The notes beneath the pieces were generated by a model. The model was not told the DNA's origin, did not search any database, and worked only from the letters and a program-made list of their open reading frames with translations. Below are positions 46,495-59,234 of a stretch of 64,000 bases of DNA, piece after piece. How positions within the stretch are numbered: position 1 is the stretch's first letter; each line of letters opens with the position of its first letter. The stretch comes from Nymphaea colorata (Eukaryota > Streptophyta > Magnoliopsida > Nymphaeales > Nymphaeaceae). Made by a program: the position numbers and the translations under genes. Location: positions 24,454,981-24,518,980 of the forward strand of contig NC_045147.1 in NCBI RefSeq assembly GCF_008831285.2, written 5' to 3'.

Positions 46495-49400
46495 CTAGAA
46501 CAAGATGGCAAGGAAAAGCACGATCCATCCTGCCATTGAGAAGACAGCAAAGATGTGAACCCAGAAAAGAGAAGCAGCAGCTTCCTTGCCACAACCTCTT
46601 AAGTTTGCAACGGCACCTGTTCACCGCAAGGAAAAAGGAGAAAGGAATGAGACTTGATGATTATGCAGAGAGCCTTAATGACTTCATGGCAGCTAAATAA
46701 ACCAATGTCAAAACCAACAACCAAGGGATACGGTGGATATTCAATAACCACCACCTCACACACAGGCAGCAATTAGCCTATATTTCTCAAGTAGAATAAC
46801 AAATGACTGCCAAGTAAGACAGAGTGAGAAAAAATGTGATTAACGGAGAACTTTCCACATGATTGGACAGGAAAAGTAGCGATGATACAGAAGGAAACTG
46901 TTAACCTATGCTTTCCTGGTTTCACAGTGCAATTAGCAATATGGATTTATGAAATAATGCGCATCATGTTTCTGACATGACTTCAGGAGGTTGACTGCCT
47001 TGTAATTCAGGATGCAATTATGAAGAATTTTGACATGCCTGATGCCAAAAGGTGGATCGATCAAATTTTTCTACAGGCTGGTCCACTGGACCACTACACG
47101 TTTCCTTGGAGTGATGTCCTCCAGTTTTTCTCCAACTCTCTCTCTCTTCATGTTTTTGAGGAGTGGTGTCCTTCAGTTTTTCTAAATCCCTCTCTCCTTC
47201 CCTCTCTGTGTGCCAACTTTTTTGAAATATAAAGCTTAACTCCTATGAACAACGTTTGTCTATGTTCCCTGCAGTGCATAGAAAAGCACATGATTCAACC
47301 TGTGATCATAGTCAATCTTGTTTAAAGTCGAACCCAATTTTGCAAGCATGCATATGGGCAATAGCTGAAAAAAAAAACACCAATAGAAGAATCGTTGGAC
47401 TACTCTAAGCAGCGGTAAAGGAGGAAACAAAATGAAAACTGTTCTGGAATCCGACAAACAACTCCTCCCCTCCCAGATGGTCATACTAAAAAGCTATAAA
47501 TCAAAACTATGGTATAATGCTACTTCAAAAGATTCTGCTATTACTTACCAGACAATACAGATGTTGGCATTGAATGCTGAAGCAGAAGCACAAATCGGAA
47601 CATCTTATCACCCTCCGGAAGAAAGCCGAGCCGATCTGCCAGAGTGACAATACCAAGCCCAGTTGGAGGAACCAAAATCAACCGCCCAAAGATAATTGCA
47701 GCAATTGTTTTGACTCCAAGCTTGGCACTTCCTGGTCCTGGTCCTACAGTATGTAATACAAGAAGGATGAAGGACACATCAAAAGGAACCAACACCTACC
47801 ATTTGAACAACAATGTTGCAGGCACATCTACAATTGAAATCATAAAGGCAAATCTGAGATTTATGACTCATTGCATGCATGAACTCTTCCCAGTCTGGTA
47901 ACCACTGGAACGTGAAACCCATACAATAGAGACACACAAAGGCTGTCAATAAGCTAAGTGAGAATTTTGATACAAGGTCAGGTACAGCAGACTTAATTTC
48001 CTAAAGCTTAGCCACTTGGTCAACAGCTACAGCTAATAGGCCTAGTTGAAGAACTGATTCATTTTCACCTGGATGACCAGAACTCACGGCTTATTGATAG
48101 TTTCATGGCAAGACAAAAATTCAAGCCATGCAGAAGGGCAACAATCAGGCATGATGCTGTCCATTTACAAGTTCTGGCTAAAGGTGAAAAATATTGATAG
48201 TTTCATGGCAAGACAAAAATTCAAGCCATGCAGAAGGGCAACAGTCAGGCATGATGCTGTCCATTTACAAGTTCTAGCTAAAGGTGAAAAAATAATTCTC
48301 ATTGGCAAAGGTGGGTGGTTATGAACCCAGATGGTCCTAGTGAAACATTTCTTTGTTAATCTGCTGAGCTCCATAATTCTCCTACACTCCAGATTTTAAA
48401 TTGTTGCAAAGGATGTAATACCCTGGGTATCTGACGTGCATGCTACCAATGTCTACCTGAAATCCTTCCTTCCCAAGGCTTACATTTCATAAAATCCGCA
48501 AACATCTGAAGGCACATACAACTATGCTATTGCTTGGTACATATATCAGTTGAAGCCAGTGAAGAAAACATTTGGGTGAACTCTTGCACTTATAGCAAGT
48601 TCAAACCTTTATATTCTCTGACTGCTAAAAAATCAAATTACAAACTATTGGAAAGATTAAATTCTAAAATAACGGTTCTGAGCTTTGAAGAAATGTCCAA
48701 GACTGCAAGCAAAGAAATGTCCATAAATAGCAACTATAATTTTGAGCCACCATATTTTTCTTTCTCAAAATTTCATGAGGATCATGGCTCAATACAATAG
48801 GAAAGTACTCAGGCTGCCAAGCAAGAGATCAAGGACTCATGACTCATGAGCTTGTTCTAGAGCAGACACTTCTTCCAACAAAGGAAGATAGTTAAAACCA
48901 CCCTCAGTGACTCTCCTGAGCAACTCCACATACAGGACCAAATGGGTTATGACCCCTTTCTATTCAAATTTTTAACCGACATCTGTACCATCTAGCAAGA
49001 CAAATGTAATTAAAAACATATGCAGCTTTAACTTACCATCAACAAGGTTTCCACCCAAAGCCAACAAAATACACGGAATCATAGCCCCTCTGTAAAGAAC
49101 ATAAACTTGTCAGACATGGAAACAATGAATCCAAATTTTTTTCAAAGAATCAGTTATATGGAGACTTCAAATTCCACTCGGTCATATAACTTGAACGCTA
49201 GGTGAAACTCTTAATATTACAGCTACCAAACTAGATTAGTAATTTAACATCTAGAAGGACATTATAAGATGACCCACACATTGTCATATAACTTTCGTAA
49301 CATTGACAGCCTACAAATAGGCAATTCAGATATTCTTTGCAACAATTTGGTGAACCACTTAGCATTCACAAGAGGACTGAGTAATATGGGCATCATATGG

Positions 49401-49601
49401 ATATTATGACAGAATCTAAGCTTCTATACATCTAAGTCATATTGACTCATTGAAACAGTCACCCCACTTGAGTGACATGACTTGGATGCAAGTGCAGCTC
49501 CAGTACGGCAACCATTCTTTTCACTAAAACATTGACAAAATGAGAGCTTGTTAACCGTTAAATTTGTGTGAATGTGTGTGTCACACACTCTCTCTCTCTC
49601 C

Positions 49602-49636
<35 letters not shown>

Positions 49637-52600
49637 TATACCCTCGCCGGACCTGCACTTATGTTTTCATGAAAAATGTCACACAGGCACCTGAACCGAC
49701 ACACTCGCCCTGCACCTGTGTGACTTAGGTTCACATAGACCTGCAAATGGTAGCAACATGATGTTTCACAAGCTTGTAACGTTTAACAGTATGCTTCCTA
49801 TGATAATATAAATTGAAACAAAAATCCGAGAAAATTTATCATGTTATTATGATATTGGTTCTTAAGCTTCCGCCAACAGTACAAGACACAATACAAGTTG
49901 TACGGCACAAAATTTTCCTACCTAATGAAAATATACAAGATTTGTCTGATGAGAAGAAGACATTGAGGAAAAAGTGGTTTTTCAGTAAAGCTACAGTTCA
50001 GGGGTACTCACCCACAAATCATATCTTACACATAAAAGCTGTTCTGCAGTTCAGAGTACTGGTAGCTTTATGGCCTAGGAAAAAGGCTTATATTCTGAAC
50101 CAACAATCTAGAAGCATCTATCAAAACTGAGCACATATGCAGAGCTTTGAGCTTTCATGCAGATTAATAGATCTTGAATCATATTCTAATGATCAGAGTT
50201 TTTCTTTTTCCAAGAAAAATCTGAAGTTTCTGAAAGCATTGATGATCAAAAGCCAATTGGCAAAACCTTTCATCCATGACTAGGATTTCTGAATAGTTGT
50301 GCATCAAACAACTTGAATATCAGTTATCATCAAGAAGAAGCAATCACTTCAAGAATCAGATTGTTAAATATGTCTCAAACCCAGCAGCTAAGATGTTAAA
50401 TAAAATATCAAGGATATGCTTGCATCCATTACTCTTGGCATATGCACCAAATTTAGGCCCGAAGAGTACCATACAAATGCAGTAGCAATGTGTATACGTA
50501 ACATAATGTTTCTCGCAGCATAAAGCAGGATTCAGGAGTCTTATGGAGCATACCCAAGAATGATACAGCTATCAGTTAAAAAGAAAAGTGGTGCATCATC
50601 TGTAAGGATCAAGTTCTTGAAGACTGGTACAGCACCAATTAGGATCGCCATAATCTACAAAAGATTGCAACTATGTGGAAGTCAATAAATATCAACTGTC
50701 AATCTTACAATACCTTGAATAAGGAGTAGAAAACTCAACAAATTTAAAGGATTTTTCGACCACAAAACAAGGGAAGGAAGATTTGGAGATCAGAAACCTC
50801 AATAAAATTACATTCATTCAATTGATACGCACCGCAATAGCTGATAAAGCTAAATTTCAAGCATAGGGGATTAATAAGTATGAAAGAAAAGCAGGAGGGC
50901 CATTCACAGCTATGGAAAGATTATGCCATGAGAAAACATTATTTGTCAAAGTCAAAGTTCACTATTGAAAGACTCAGGTGATGCCTACCTATATTGCATG
51001 GACACAGATACCGTTGTTGGTGTCGGACATGGGTACGGGTGTCAGATACGGCGAGCTTTAAAAAATTAGACACTTGGACATGGCATAATATATATATATA
51101 TAGAGAGAGAGAAGAGAAAATAATAAAAACTGTCATATAATCAATTAATTGTTTAATAACTTGTATGTGTTTGTATATATGTTTTATATCAAGGTTACTT
51201 TAGTTAATTTGTAGTTAAGTAAAATGAAACATTTCAAAAAGTTAAAGAACATACCCCTGTCATCCTTAAAGAAAAAAAAACTATTCTTTTTCAAAAAAGA
51301 AAATGATGATCTTCTTCTAAAAAAGGGGGGTGGAGAGAGAGAGAGAGAGAGAGAAGAGAGGTGTCAATAGGTCTGAAAAGGGAGTTTAACCGAAAAGGAA
51401 AAGGAAGAAGGAGAGGAAGAAAGGAAAGAGAAAAGAGGAAATAAAAGAAGGAAAAGGAGCGATGCGCGTGTTCATTTTTTGTATACTTCATGTTCAGAAA
51501 ATAGTGTGAACTTGTCCCACATGAGTCAAGGCATGTCAGTGACGGATACGGGTGGACACCGAGACTTCAACTTTTTTTGTATGTCCATGCAACATAGATG
51601 CCTACTATTGATTAGGTTCAAAGAAAAACCAAGTTCACGATGGTTGGATGTAACTTCTAAGAAGATTAATTCTTAAGAGTCTCACTTAGAGGCATATGCC
51701 TCTACTCTTAGAACCTCAGGATATGAGATCCATGGATTTAAGCTCAAGCCCTTCCCCACCCCTATCCCTTCTGGTCTTATATCAGACCTTTTGCTAGTGT
51801 AAAACAGTAAAAGAGTAAAATAAGGACTCCAAGTATGAAAATTAGATCTGACCTTAGATCTTTAGTTTGATGAACCACGAGTTTCAGTGGATGTTTTGCC
51901 ACATAGCAAAAAAACATACCACATCAGATAAATGGATCTCAGTTCAATTATCAAAGTCACTCTTAGAAAATTTATTCTTTCTCCTAGTGATTGTTAACTA
52001 ATCTAAATTTGTCTAAGACATGGTCTGTAATTTCTCTAGCTTTACTTTCAATCAATATGCATTAACACATTTTTGCACATGTTAATGGTTGGATTAGATA
52101 CAACCAATTCCTTCACACATGGTTATTTCTTTGTTCTGTTTCAGTCTTCAAAGGGCTTAGTTGAGGAAGATAGAACCATCTCTCCTTAGAAAAGGTATGA
52201 GTGTCACTTGGTTCCCATGAGAATCTTCATTATTCTAGTGTGATTGTTAGGAAGAGGGTTTTGTCTTTCACCAAATCAACATCATGTATACTTGTGTTTT
52301 GTATGCCTTTTTTTCTAATTACAGAAGGGATAATTTAAGCACAACACTCAAATATCCTGTCACTTAAATACCACTAAGCCTTGTTAAACCTCAATCCTTA
52401 GTTTAGCTACCCCACATAAAAAAGCTGACAACAATTGAAACCTTACTAACAAGTCATGTCTCGCCTCCCTAAATTCCAAACTTTTAGAACAAGTTTCTTT
52501 CTTGAAAGCCACAAGAGCTGAACTACAACTAACAGATGCCAGATAGTCATGCAAATACCAAAAGGTGAGATAATATAATAATACTACATTGCCTGTTAAG

Positions 52601-55600
52601 TAATTCGAAATAACCAAAAATTGCCAGAACTACCTATTGAGCTAGAGAAATGCATAAATCTACTAACTCTCAAGAATTGGCCAACATAGACTCACCGAAG
52701 CAATAATAGGAGGCTGCATAATTTGCTTAATCTTCAACTTCTCAACCATGAAGGACAAGAAATTAACTACCTGCGCACAAATGCATGATGTCAGTGAAAA
52801 GGAAATTCCCCAATATCCTTAAAGTTGTAGAAAATAATGAACCCAAATTGGAGAATACACCTGCATGTGAACATGTATACTTCACTGATTTGAACCGATA
52901 ATGTCACAACCAATTCCAAGCACAAATACATGTTACACTTACAATGGACTGATTGAACAAGTAGGCCAATGTGAAAATGGACTCCTATAATGATAAATAT
53001 CGGTTAGCCATGAGTTTGCATGTCATGGTGGTATTCTTCTTGCAAACACAGTTGCTCTTTCATATTGACACTGAAAGAAACACTGAGCGACATGTTAAAC
53101 TGACTTTCTATTCATGGGAGGCTTGGAGCATTACAAAAACTAGAGTTTACAAAACTAAGCATTCCTATCAATTTGAAGCAGAAATTATATGTAAGTGTGG
53201 GCGCTGGGCGGGGCCTCCGGCAGGGGCCCGGTACAGGCCCGGGTCGGCTCGATGGGCCCGACCTGGCCCGTTAATATTATTTTTTTATTTTTTAATTTAA
53301 TAATATATATGTTATTATTTAAAATATAATTTATATTCAAAAAAATATTTGATAATTTAAAAATCATTTTTTATTGTAACCGGACCAGGCCGAGCCGGGC
53401 CCGGGCCCGAATTTCGGATTGTCGGGCCCGACCCAGCCCGATGCCCACCCCTGATTAGATGGTAACCTCATGGGAATCCAAAAAGAGGTAAAAGTTTGTT
53501 TCTATGTCCATTAGTTCCCATTTTGACAATCAGTTCCTCTATCTGCATTCTTCTAAAATAATCTTACTATATAGTTGTTGCAAAAATGGGATTCTCTTTC
53601 CAAGAAATCATAAAGCTCAAATATATTGCATGTTAAAAGGCATTCTATTATACAAAGACCAAGGGGTAATAAAAGTTTCAAAAACACAAACAGATGGAGG
53701 GAGATCTAGGCATTTGTTTAAAGGAACATGGACACACAAAAAAAAGTCCTTTACCTTTTCTTTCTTTGTGGCTCTTCTTGAGACAACTCCATCGGACACT
53801 AGAGGCAAAAGCAAGGGAGTAGCTTCAGGAGCAGAACTTTTTTCTGTGACCTTTGCAGTAATTTTTCCTGCTTCAAGGCTTTGGCAAGAATCCTCCGGAG
53901 GTGCTAGCATGTGAAATACATATGTGTACAGAATGATAGCACCAACCTGGCATACAAAAAGCACAAGTTGCTTCAATTAGTAGAGTATATAGAGGACGAC
54001 AACGCCCATAAGACCAAATCAAGATAAACAATTCTCTTCTAAAAATGAAACAGTTCCATTTCCCAGTTATAGCAAAAGGACTCTTGGTAATTGATATAGC
54101 ATGATTTCCTCTAGTGACTCAAGATGATACAAACAAGAATCACTAGAAAAGCCATGGAATTCAAAATACAGTCTCCAACAATTCTTAGGGTGTCTTTGGA
54201 TGACACCCTCAAAAAAGCTGTTATGTGCAAGCAGCTCTGTGAAAAATGGTTTTTAAACATTTTCTAAACAGTGGTTTCTGTGTCTGGGTGACAAGTCACA
54301 CACTCAAAACACAGTTTTTGCGAACAACTTGGGGGCTCAGGTTATGCAGTTACTTTTGAAAATCAAGTTTCATCAAAACTGGGTTTTCTTCGAACCAAAC
54401 AATAAAAAAAATTGTTTTGGAGTGCCATCCAAACACAGTGTTAGCTTTATTTTAATGGTCATGATTGTATTTTTCACATTCTCTCTTATAGTTACTCATT
54501 CACATTATTAAGGAGCATTTGACTTCACAACTTTCAAGCATTCGCGGCCTGAATCACCATGCACAATATTTAGATAATTAAAATATACACTTATTCCAAG
54601 GCCTACTTTTTCCAAAAGTTCCATGGCACTTGCAGTGTTACATTTATGGCCTTATCAGTAACCATATATCCTATGCTTGATTCCTGGAAGTGATACATAT
54701 GATTCCACCTCCAAAAGGGCTATGTTTGTCCCTTGAAAGAGTGTATCAGTGCTCAAAAGTGGATACTCTAGGGAAAAGAGTAGCATGCTTTCAAAGGTTG
54801 CAATTAAGCTCTTCAAATAGAAAGCAAAAGCTCACAAAGCATAAGCTTGTTTTCACAGAAAAAGCCAATAAAGTCATGCATGGTACTTCAGGTTTATATC
54901 TTATATCAAGAATCATGTAAAGGTAGCATATGTGCAATGCAAGCTTTTGATTGGCATTTTTTACAATATTGATAGATGTGTTATCTTAGTTCTTATGGTC
55001 AGTAGGGAAACCTTGTCCCAAAAGTATATAAATCATGAGTCATGACCTAAAATTTGTTTCATGCACACGCACAAAACCTAATTACAATGGGTCCTTTAAT
55101 TTTACCTACCCATTGACCAAAGGATATATAGGCATTGCCATCTTGGCTACACTTAAGAGGATCACCAAATGGATTGGCCTTATCTCGACATAATGCTGCA
55201 ATCAGGACAAGAGGTATGTTTCCGATGTTCCCTGTACACAAAACAATAATACATATGTAACGAGCATCAACATTATGAAAACATAACACCTACCCAAACC
55301 TCTCATAACACTACAAATACATCAACAATAATCAGCCACTCAGTATATGAACCGGAAAGAACAAAAAAGGAGGTATAAAATGTAGAAGCAGTCAGAGAAA
55401 TGAGAAGCCATCAGGAACGCAAGTTGCAGGAACTATAGGGCAAGAAAAATATGTTATTCTCAATAGGAATGTGAAGTTAATGCTGATCAAACATTTCATT
55501 TTTGAACCAACATATTTGATGTCCAATACAGATGAGTACTTTGTTAACCAAAATACTTGATTATGTTTTTATAACATACTCACTATAACGACATTTGGAC

Positions 55601-58600
55601 TGATGGATCCCAACCCAGCATGTAACAGGCTTCTGTTCATACCATAAAAGCTATGGAGTATGGACCAAAAGAGCTCGTAGTATGACAAACATGTACATGA
55701 ACCCCTAGTCTTTGTTAAAGTTAATAGGTCTACTTGTGCTCATGTTAGTCAAAGTGTATTTATGTCCTTATTGTAATATGTTTTAACTTAGTTTACAGTT
55801 TTACCCCTTGTAAGTGAGGTCAGACTTTTATTAACTAAGGGTAGTCATGTCTTTTACTGTCCGTAGTAGAGTATTAGTTAGGGTTTTATTCCCAATTGCT
55901 TTAACTTTCTCTTTTACACAAGAAGAGAATGACGTGAAGAGTGCTGCTGCTGCTGATGTACTCTTGTGCAGATTGAAATAACATTGAATCTTCTTGTTTT
56001 CTATGTTTGGGTATGTTGGATTTAACAGTCTTATCACACAATGTGTTAAAGTCCACCCCCTTTAATGCACACATGTCCATGTGTGTGGGACTCCAGGCCG
56101 AATATGGAACTTGGCTCCACTACCAATTTTGATACAAACTGACCTGAGTATTTAGTTTGACATATCTCACCCAGTCTTTTTATAGTCTACATTCATACCA
56201 AAAAATGCAATGAAGCAGGACAACTGGTAATATGACAAACATGTATATAATCCCCTAAAGATTTAAAAAAAACTTCAATATGGAATTATTCTCAACTCTC
56301 AAGTCCTATTACACATATGGGGTGTTATAAACAGCATGTATTAAAGATCAAACTCAGTGTTATTCTATTGCCTCATTGAATGTGACTGGCCCCCACCTTA
56401 GCTACAGTAGAACAAAAGTTCTGGGTCCTAGTCAAACTCATAACTACAGAGATGCAAATCAAGGGGATAATCCAAGATTCCCTTGAAGAGGCTCATTTCT
56501 AAAGAGGGTTGATTCCACAGCGGAAATCTTTTTTACAAACCATGCTTATCTAAAGCAAGACTGAAACAGTTACGGTTACCAGAAGTCCATTCCCCACTTA
56601 TAGAACTTCAATCATAGGACTAAATACATGCAACACATTGCAAGGAAAGAACTTCATATGGACCTCATGCCTGTAAACATTTTACGAAACAAGCAAAAGC
56701 ATTAAACACCAAGAATGAGAATACTACATCAGTGTGATTTTTGTCTGTGTTTGATAGTGCCAATCCACAAGCTGTTTTGATGTACATATTCTCTACGAAA
56801 TTTATGAGTTTCATCTTCCATAACAGGCAATGAGATAAAGAACATAAAGAACAAGCATAAGATCCAGAAAGCTCAATCAGGTCAGGGAAGAACTAAATGA
56901 GAAATTACACATTAGAGCAAATAATGTACAAATGGAACAAGAAAGAGCCATTTTCAAATCACAGCAGCAGAACATCCGAGAACGCCTTTTCTTGACTATC
57001 AACCATGTAATACAGAGAAAACAAGAACTATCAGAAAACAAATGAACTCCAGAAAGTACTTACCAATTCCAATTTGAATAATAGTAAATTTGAAATAAGG
57101 GTATGGTGGACGAATCACAAGAGCAACAAGGAGGCCTATGAGGGAACCAGATATTGTGCCCAGAACAACATTGACAGGAATAAACCACCTGAAGAGAAAG
57201 ATAATACATTATGATACTAAAAATAAAGATGATGGTAGTAATTTTCAAACCCCTCATTAACATGCCAGCAATCTAAAGAATAGTGGTAACAACTTGTGTG
57301 CCGCTTGAGAACAAATGATTTGTCAAAGCTACTGAGTGGGAAATGATTGCTATTCTATGTAAATAAGAGAAATCCAGGTCACATAAATTGTATACAGCAC
57401 TCAAAGTCAACATTTCTCCAGGTTCTACACTAATTCACATTTCCTATGAAATTCAGGACTTCATTACAAGCATCTAGTGAATGACTGATTCTTTACTAAG
57501 TCAACCACCATGTGTAATGAAATCGCCTATAAAAAATATAGACAAAGCAAAAAACTTCCCTGCCAGATACCAAAGAGTCAACTTCAAGACAAAAGTGGTT
57601 AAAAATCTCAATTAGTAAAAGTAGAGAAAATTCTCAACTAGTAGATTGCTTAAACAATGTGGAGAAGCATCTAAATCCATTGCATTGGACTCACACATGC
57701 CACTTCGTTACAACTGGACGGATCACTGATGATAGGCCCGTTAGAGATTGAGAGTGGAGATTGTTGATTATGAAATCTATAACTGATGCCTGAATTGGTT
57801 AGAGATATCTTTTGAAGGTCTTAACATTGTTATCCTAAGCTTGGAAGTTAGAGGTTAGCCTCCCATGGCTAGCTCACTGCTTCAGGGCAGCTTCTTTACC
57901 TAGATGGATGGAGAATCGGGTCGGGTTGGCGGTTCCGAAGTGCAGACATGATCTTGTGGGCAAATTGGCAGCCTTGACCAGCTTCACTTCTAATCCAACC
58001 TGGAAGGGATAAATCTTTGGACTAGTAACCTTTTTTTTTTCTTCTTCTTTTTTTTTTTAAATTTTAGGAAGAAGAGACCCAACCAAGATCTAATATTGGT
58101 CATGGCCGACTAAAGGTAGCTGCATCCCATGAACTAGCCTGGGCCACTGTCAAAGTTCATGATACAGCGAACTGGTGCGTGAATTGAGACGGGTTTCAAT
58201 GCAGCCTAAACAATTAAGCCATGCGAACGCCGTTGCCACAGTCCATTCATTCTTTGCACCCATTGTACGCACTACGAGGTGCTTCAAAGTTTCAAATGAA
58301 AATCCAGCATAATAACAGTAAAAGTAACTGATTCAAATAGAAAAAGATCTATGCTATTTGTAAACATGGTTTTCTTTTAATGAATACTTAATCAACTGAT
58401 TCATGTAAAAATAATTAGTACCCCATACTAGGAAAATAAATGAAGTATAAACCATGATGAAATTATTTTTGAGAAGAGCACATGTTTATCTTTCAGTACA
58501 GAGTAACAGCTAAAGAGACCAGTAAAAGTCGAGAATGATGTCGAGTAAGAGGATAACTACTCACCACTCCAACATTTTTTGTACAGTGACGGCTCGACCA

Positions 58601-59234
58601 AGTTGAGAGAAGATGAGGCACGGAAGAAGCAGAGAAAACACCAACTGCAAAGTGTATCAGATCAAATGAGACCCACCGAAAGCCAAGCGAGGACTATTGC
58701 GGAAAAATAGCGAATATGACACCAAACCCTTTTCTCGCTGAGATGAAATTGAAACTTTGGAAGACACAAGCCCTTCCTAACTCTTCAGAAAAACAACAAA
58801 AATCTTTGGGTCCGCGATTTTTCTTCCCTATTGCAGGACGATAAATAATGATTTAAACATTGCAAAGAAACCAAATCAATCATGGCAAACCGGGCGAGCA
58901 AACGGGAGAGCCATGACAACTTATGAGGTTTTTTTTTTTATACCAAAAAAAAAAAAAAGGAAGGAAAGAAAGAAAGAAGGGAAGAAAGAAAAAGAAAAAG
59001 GAGAGATCTCGGATCGGGTGGAAGGGAGTCGAGGGGGGATGGACGAAAGGGGCTTACCCCGTTGAGCAGTTTCCGTCCATTGGCAGGAAGGATATTGACG
59101 TACTTGGAGGCCATGAGGAACCCGAGGAAGCACATTGTGAAGACCTTGGCGATGGGCAGCACCGCGAACTTCAACGTCTCCAACAACGATTCCCTCCCCT
59201 CACTCATCAGCTTCTGAAACAAAACCCGATCCAT
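46495..59234 (-). CDS. PILS6: PIN-LIKES auxin transporter-like protein, PILS6-like, complete
   Basis: A membrane transport protein of the PILS family, which in Arabidopsis sits in the ER and lowers nuclear auxin signalling. Ten exons: 59058-59234, 58565-58644, 57064-57188, 55110-55231, 53755-53946, 52696-52770, 50554-50654, 49037-49089, 47549-47743 and 46495-46616. All are GT-AG with phase kept, giving 413 residues (Arabidopsis PILS6 is slightly longer). Seen: the N-terminal membrane block LPIAKVFTMCFLGFLMASKY, GNIGNIPLVLIAALCRD, ISFGQWVGAIILYTYV, a variable hydrophilic loop after residue 180, and the C-terminal membrane half with FRFVLLLQHSMPTSVLSG. These match PILS6 rather than other PILS members. 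The usual GDAMIPC reads GGAMIPC across the exon 7/8 junction. The start at 59234 is the first ATG; a second in-frame Met follows at residue 10. Confidence 0.95.
48094..48293. repeat. Near-identical tandem duplication, 100-bp unit
   Basis: TTGATAGTTTCATGGCAAGA starts at 48094 and again at 48194. The two units differ at only a few positions (for example CAATCAGG versus CAGTCAGG). They lie in the PILS intron between the exons at 47549-47743 and 49037-49089. Confidence 0.95.
49589..49636. repeat. Microsatellite (CT)n-(AT)n
   Basis: CTCTCTCT followed by about 13 AT units, in the PILS intron between the exons at 49037-49089 and 50554-50654. Confidence 0.95.
50989..51597. mobile_element. Inverted-repeat element, 609 bp, non-autonomous
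   Basis: The left end CTATATTGCATGGACA (50989-51004) and the reverse complement of the right end (51582-51597), CTATGTTGCATGGACA, agree at 15 of 16 positions. Just inside both ends are GGTGTC and GGATACGGGT/ATGGGTACGGGTGTC-like words in opposite orientation. The interior holds AT and GA microsatellites and a CT-rich block but no coding frame. It lies in the PILS intron between the exons at 50554-50654 and 52696-52770. The superfamily is not assigned. Confidence 0.6.
53195..53454. mobile_element. GC-ended, AT-cored inverted-repeat element
   Basis: Very GC-rich ends flank an AT-rich core. The left end is GGGCGCTGGGCGGGGCC-like and the right end, reverse complemented, is GTGGGCATCGGGCTGGG. GGCCCG words face each other throughout the ends. 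The composition contrasts sharply with the surrounding PILS intron. This is a dispersed, non-coding plant repeat type. Confidence 0.6.
54000..55109. other. PILS intron 4, no gene seen
   Basis: AT-rich intronic sequence with a few short frames. Nothing in it resembles a known protein. Confidence 0.6.
55232..57063. other. PILS intron 3, no gene seen
   Basis: AT-rich intronic sequence of 1.8 kb. No supported gene or clear element ends. Confidence 0.6.
57189..58564. other. PILS intron 2, no gene seen
   Basis: A 1.4 kb intron whose middle (about 57700-58260) differs in texture. It is less AT-rich, with TTTTTTTCTTCTTCTTTT at about 58030, and may be an old insertion, but no ends or protein similarity could be seen. 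Confidence 0.45.
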
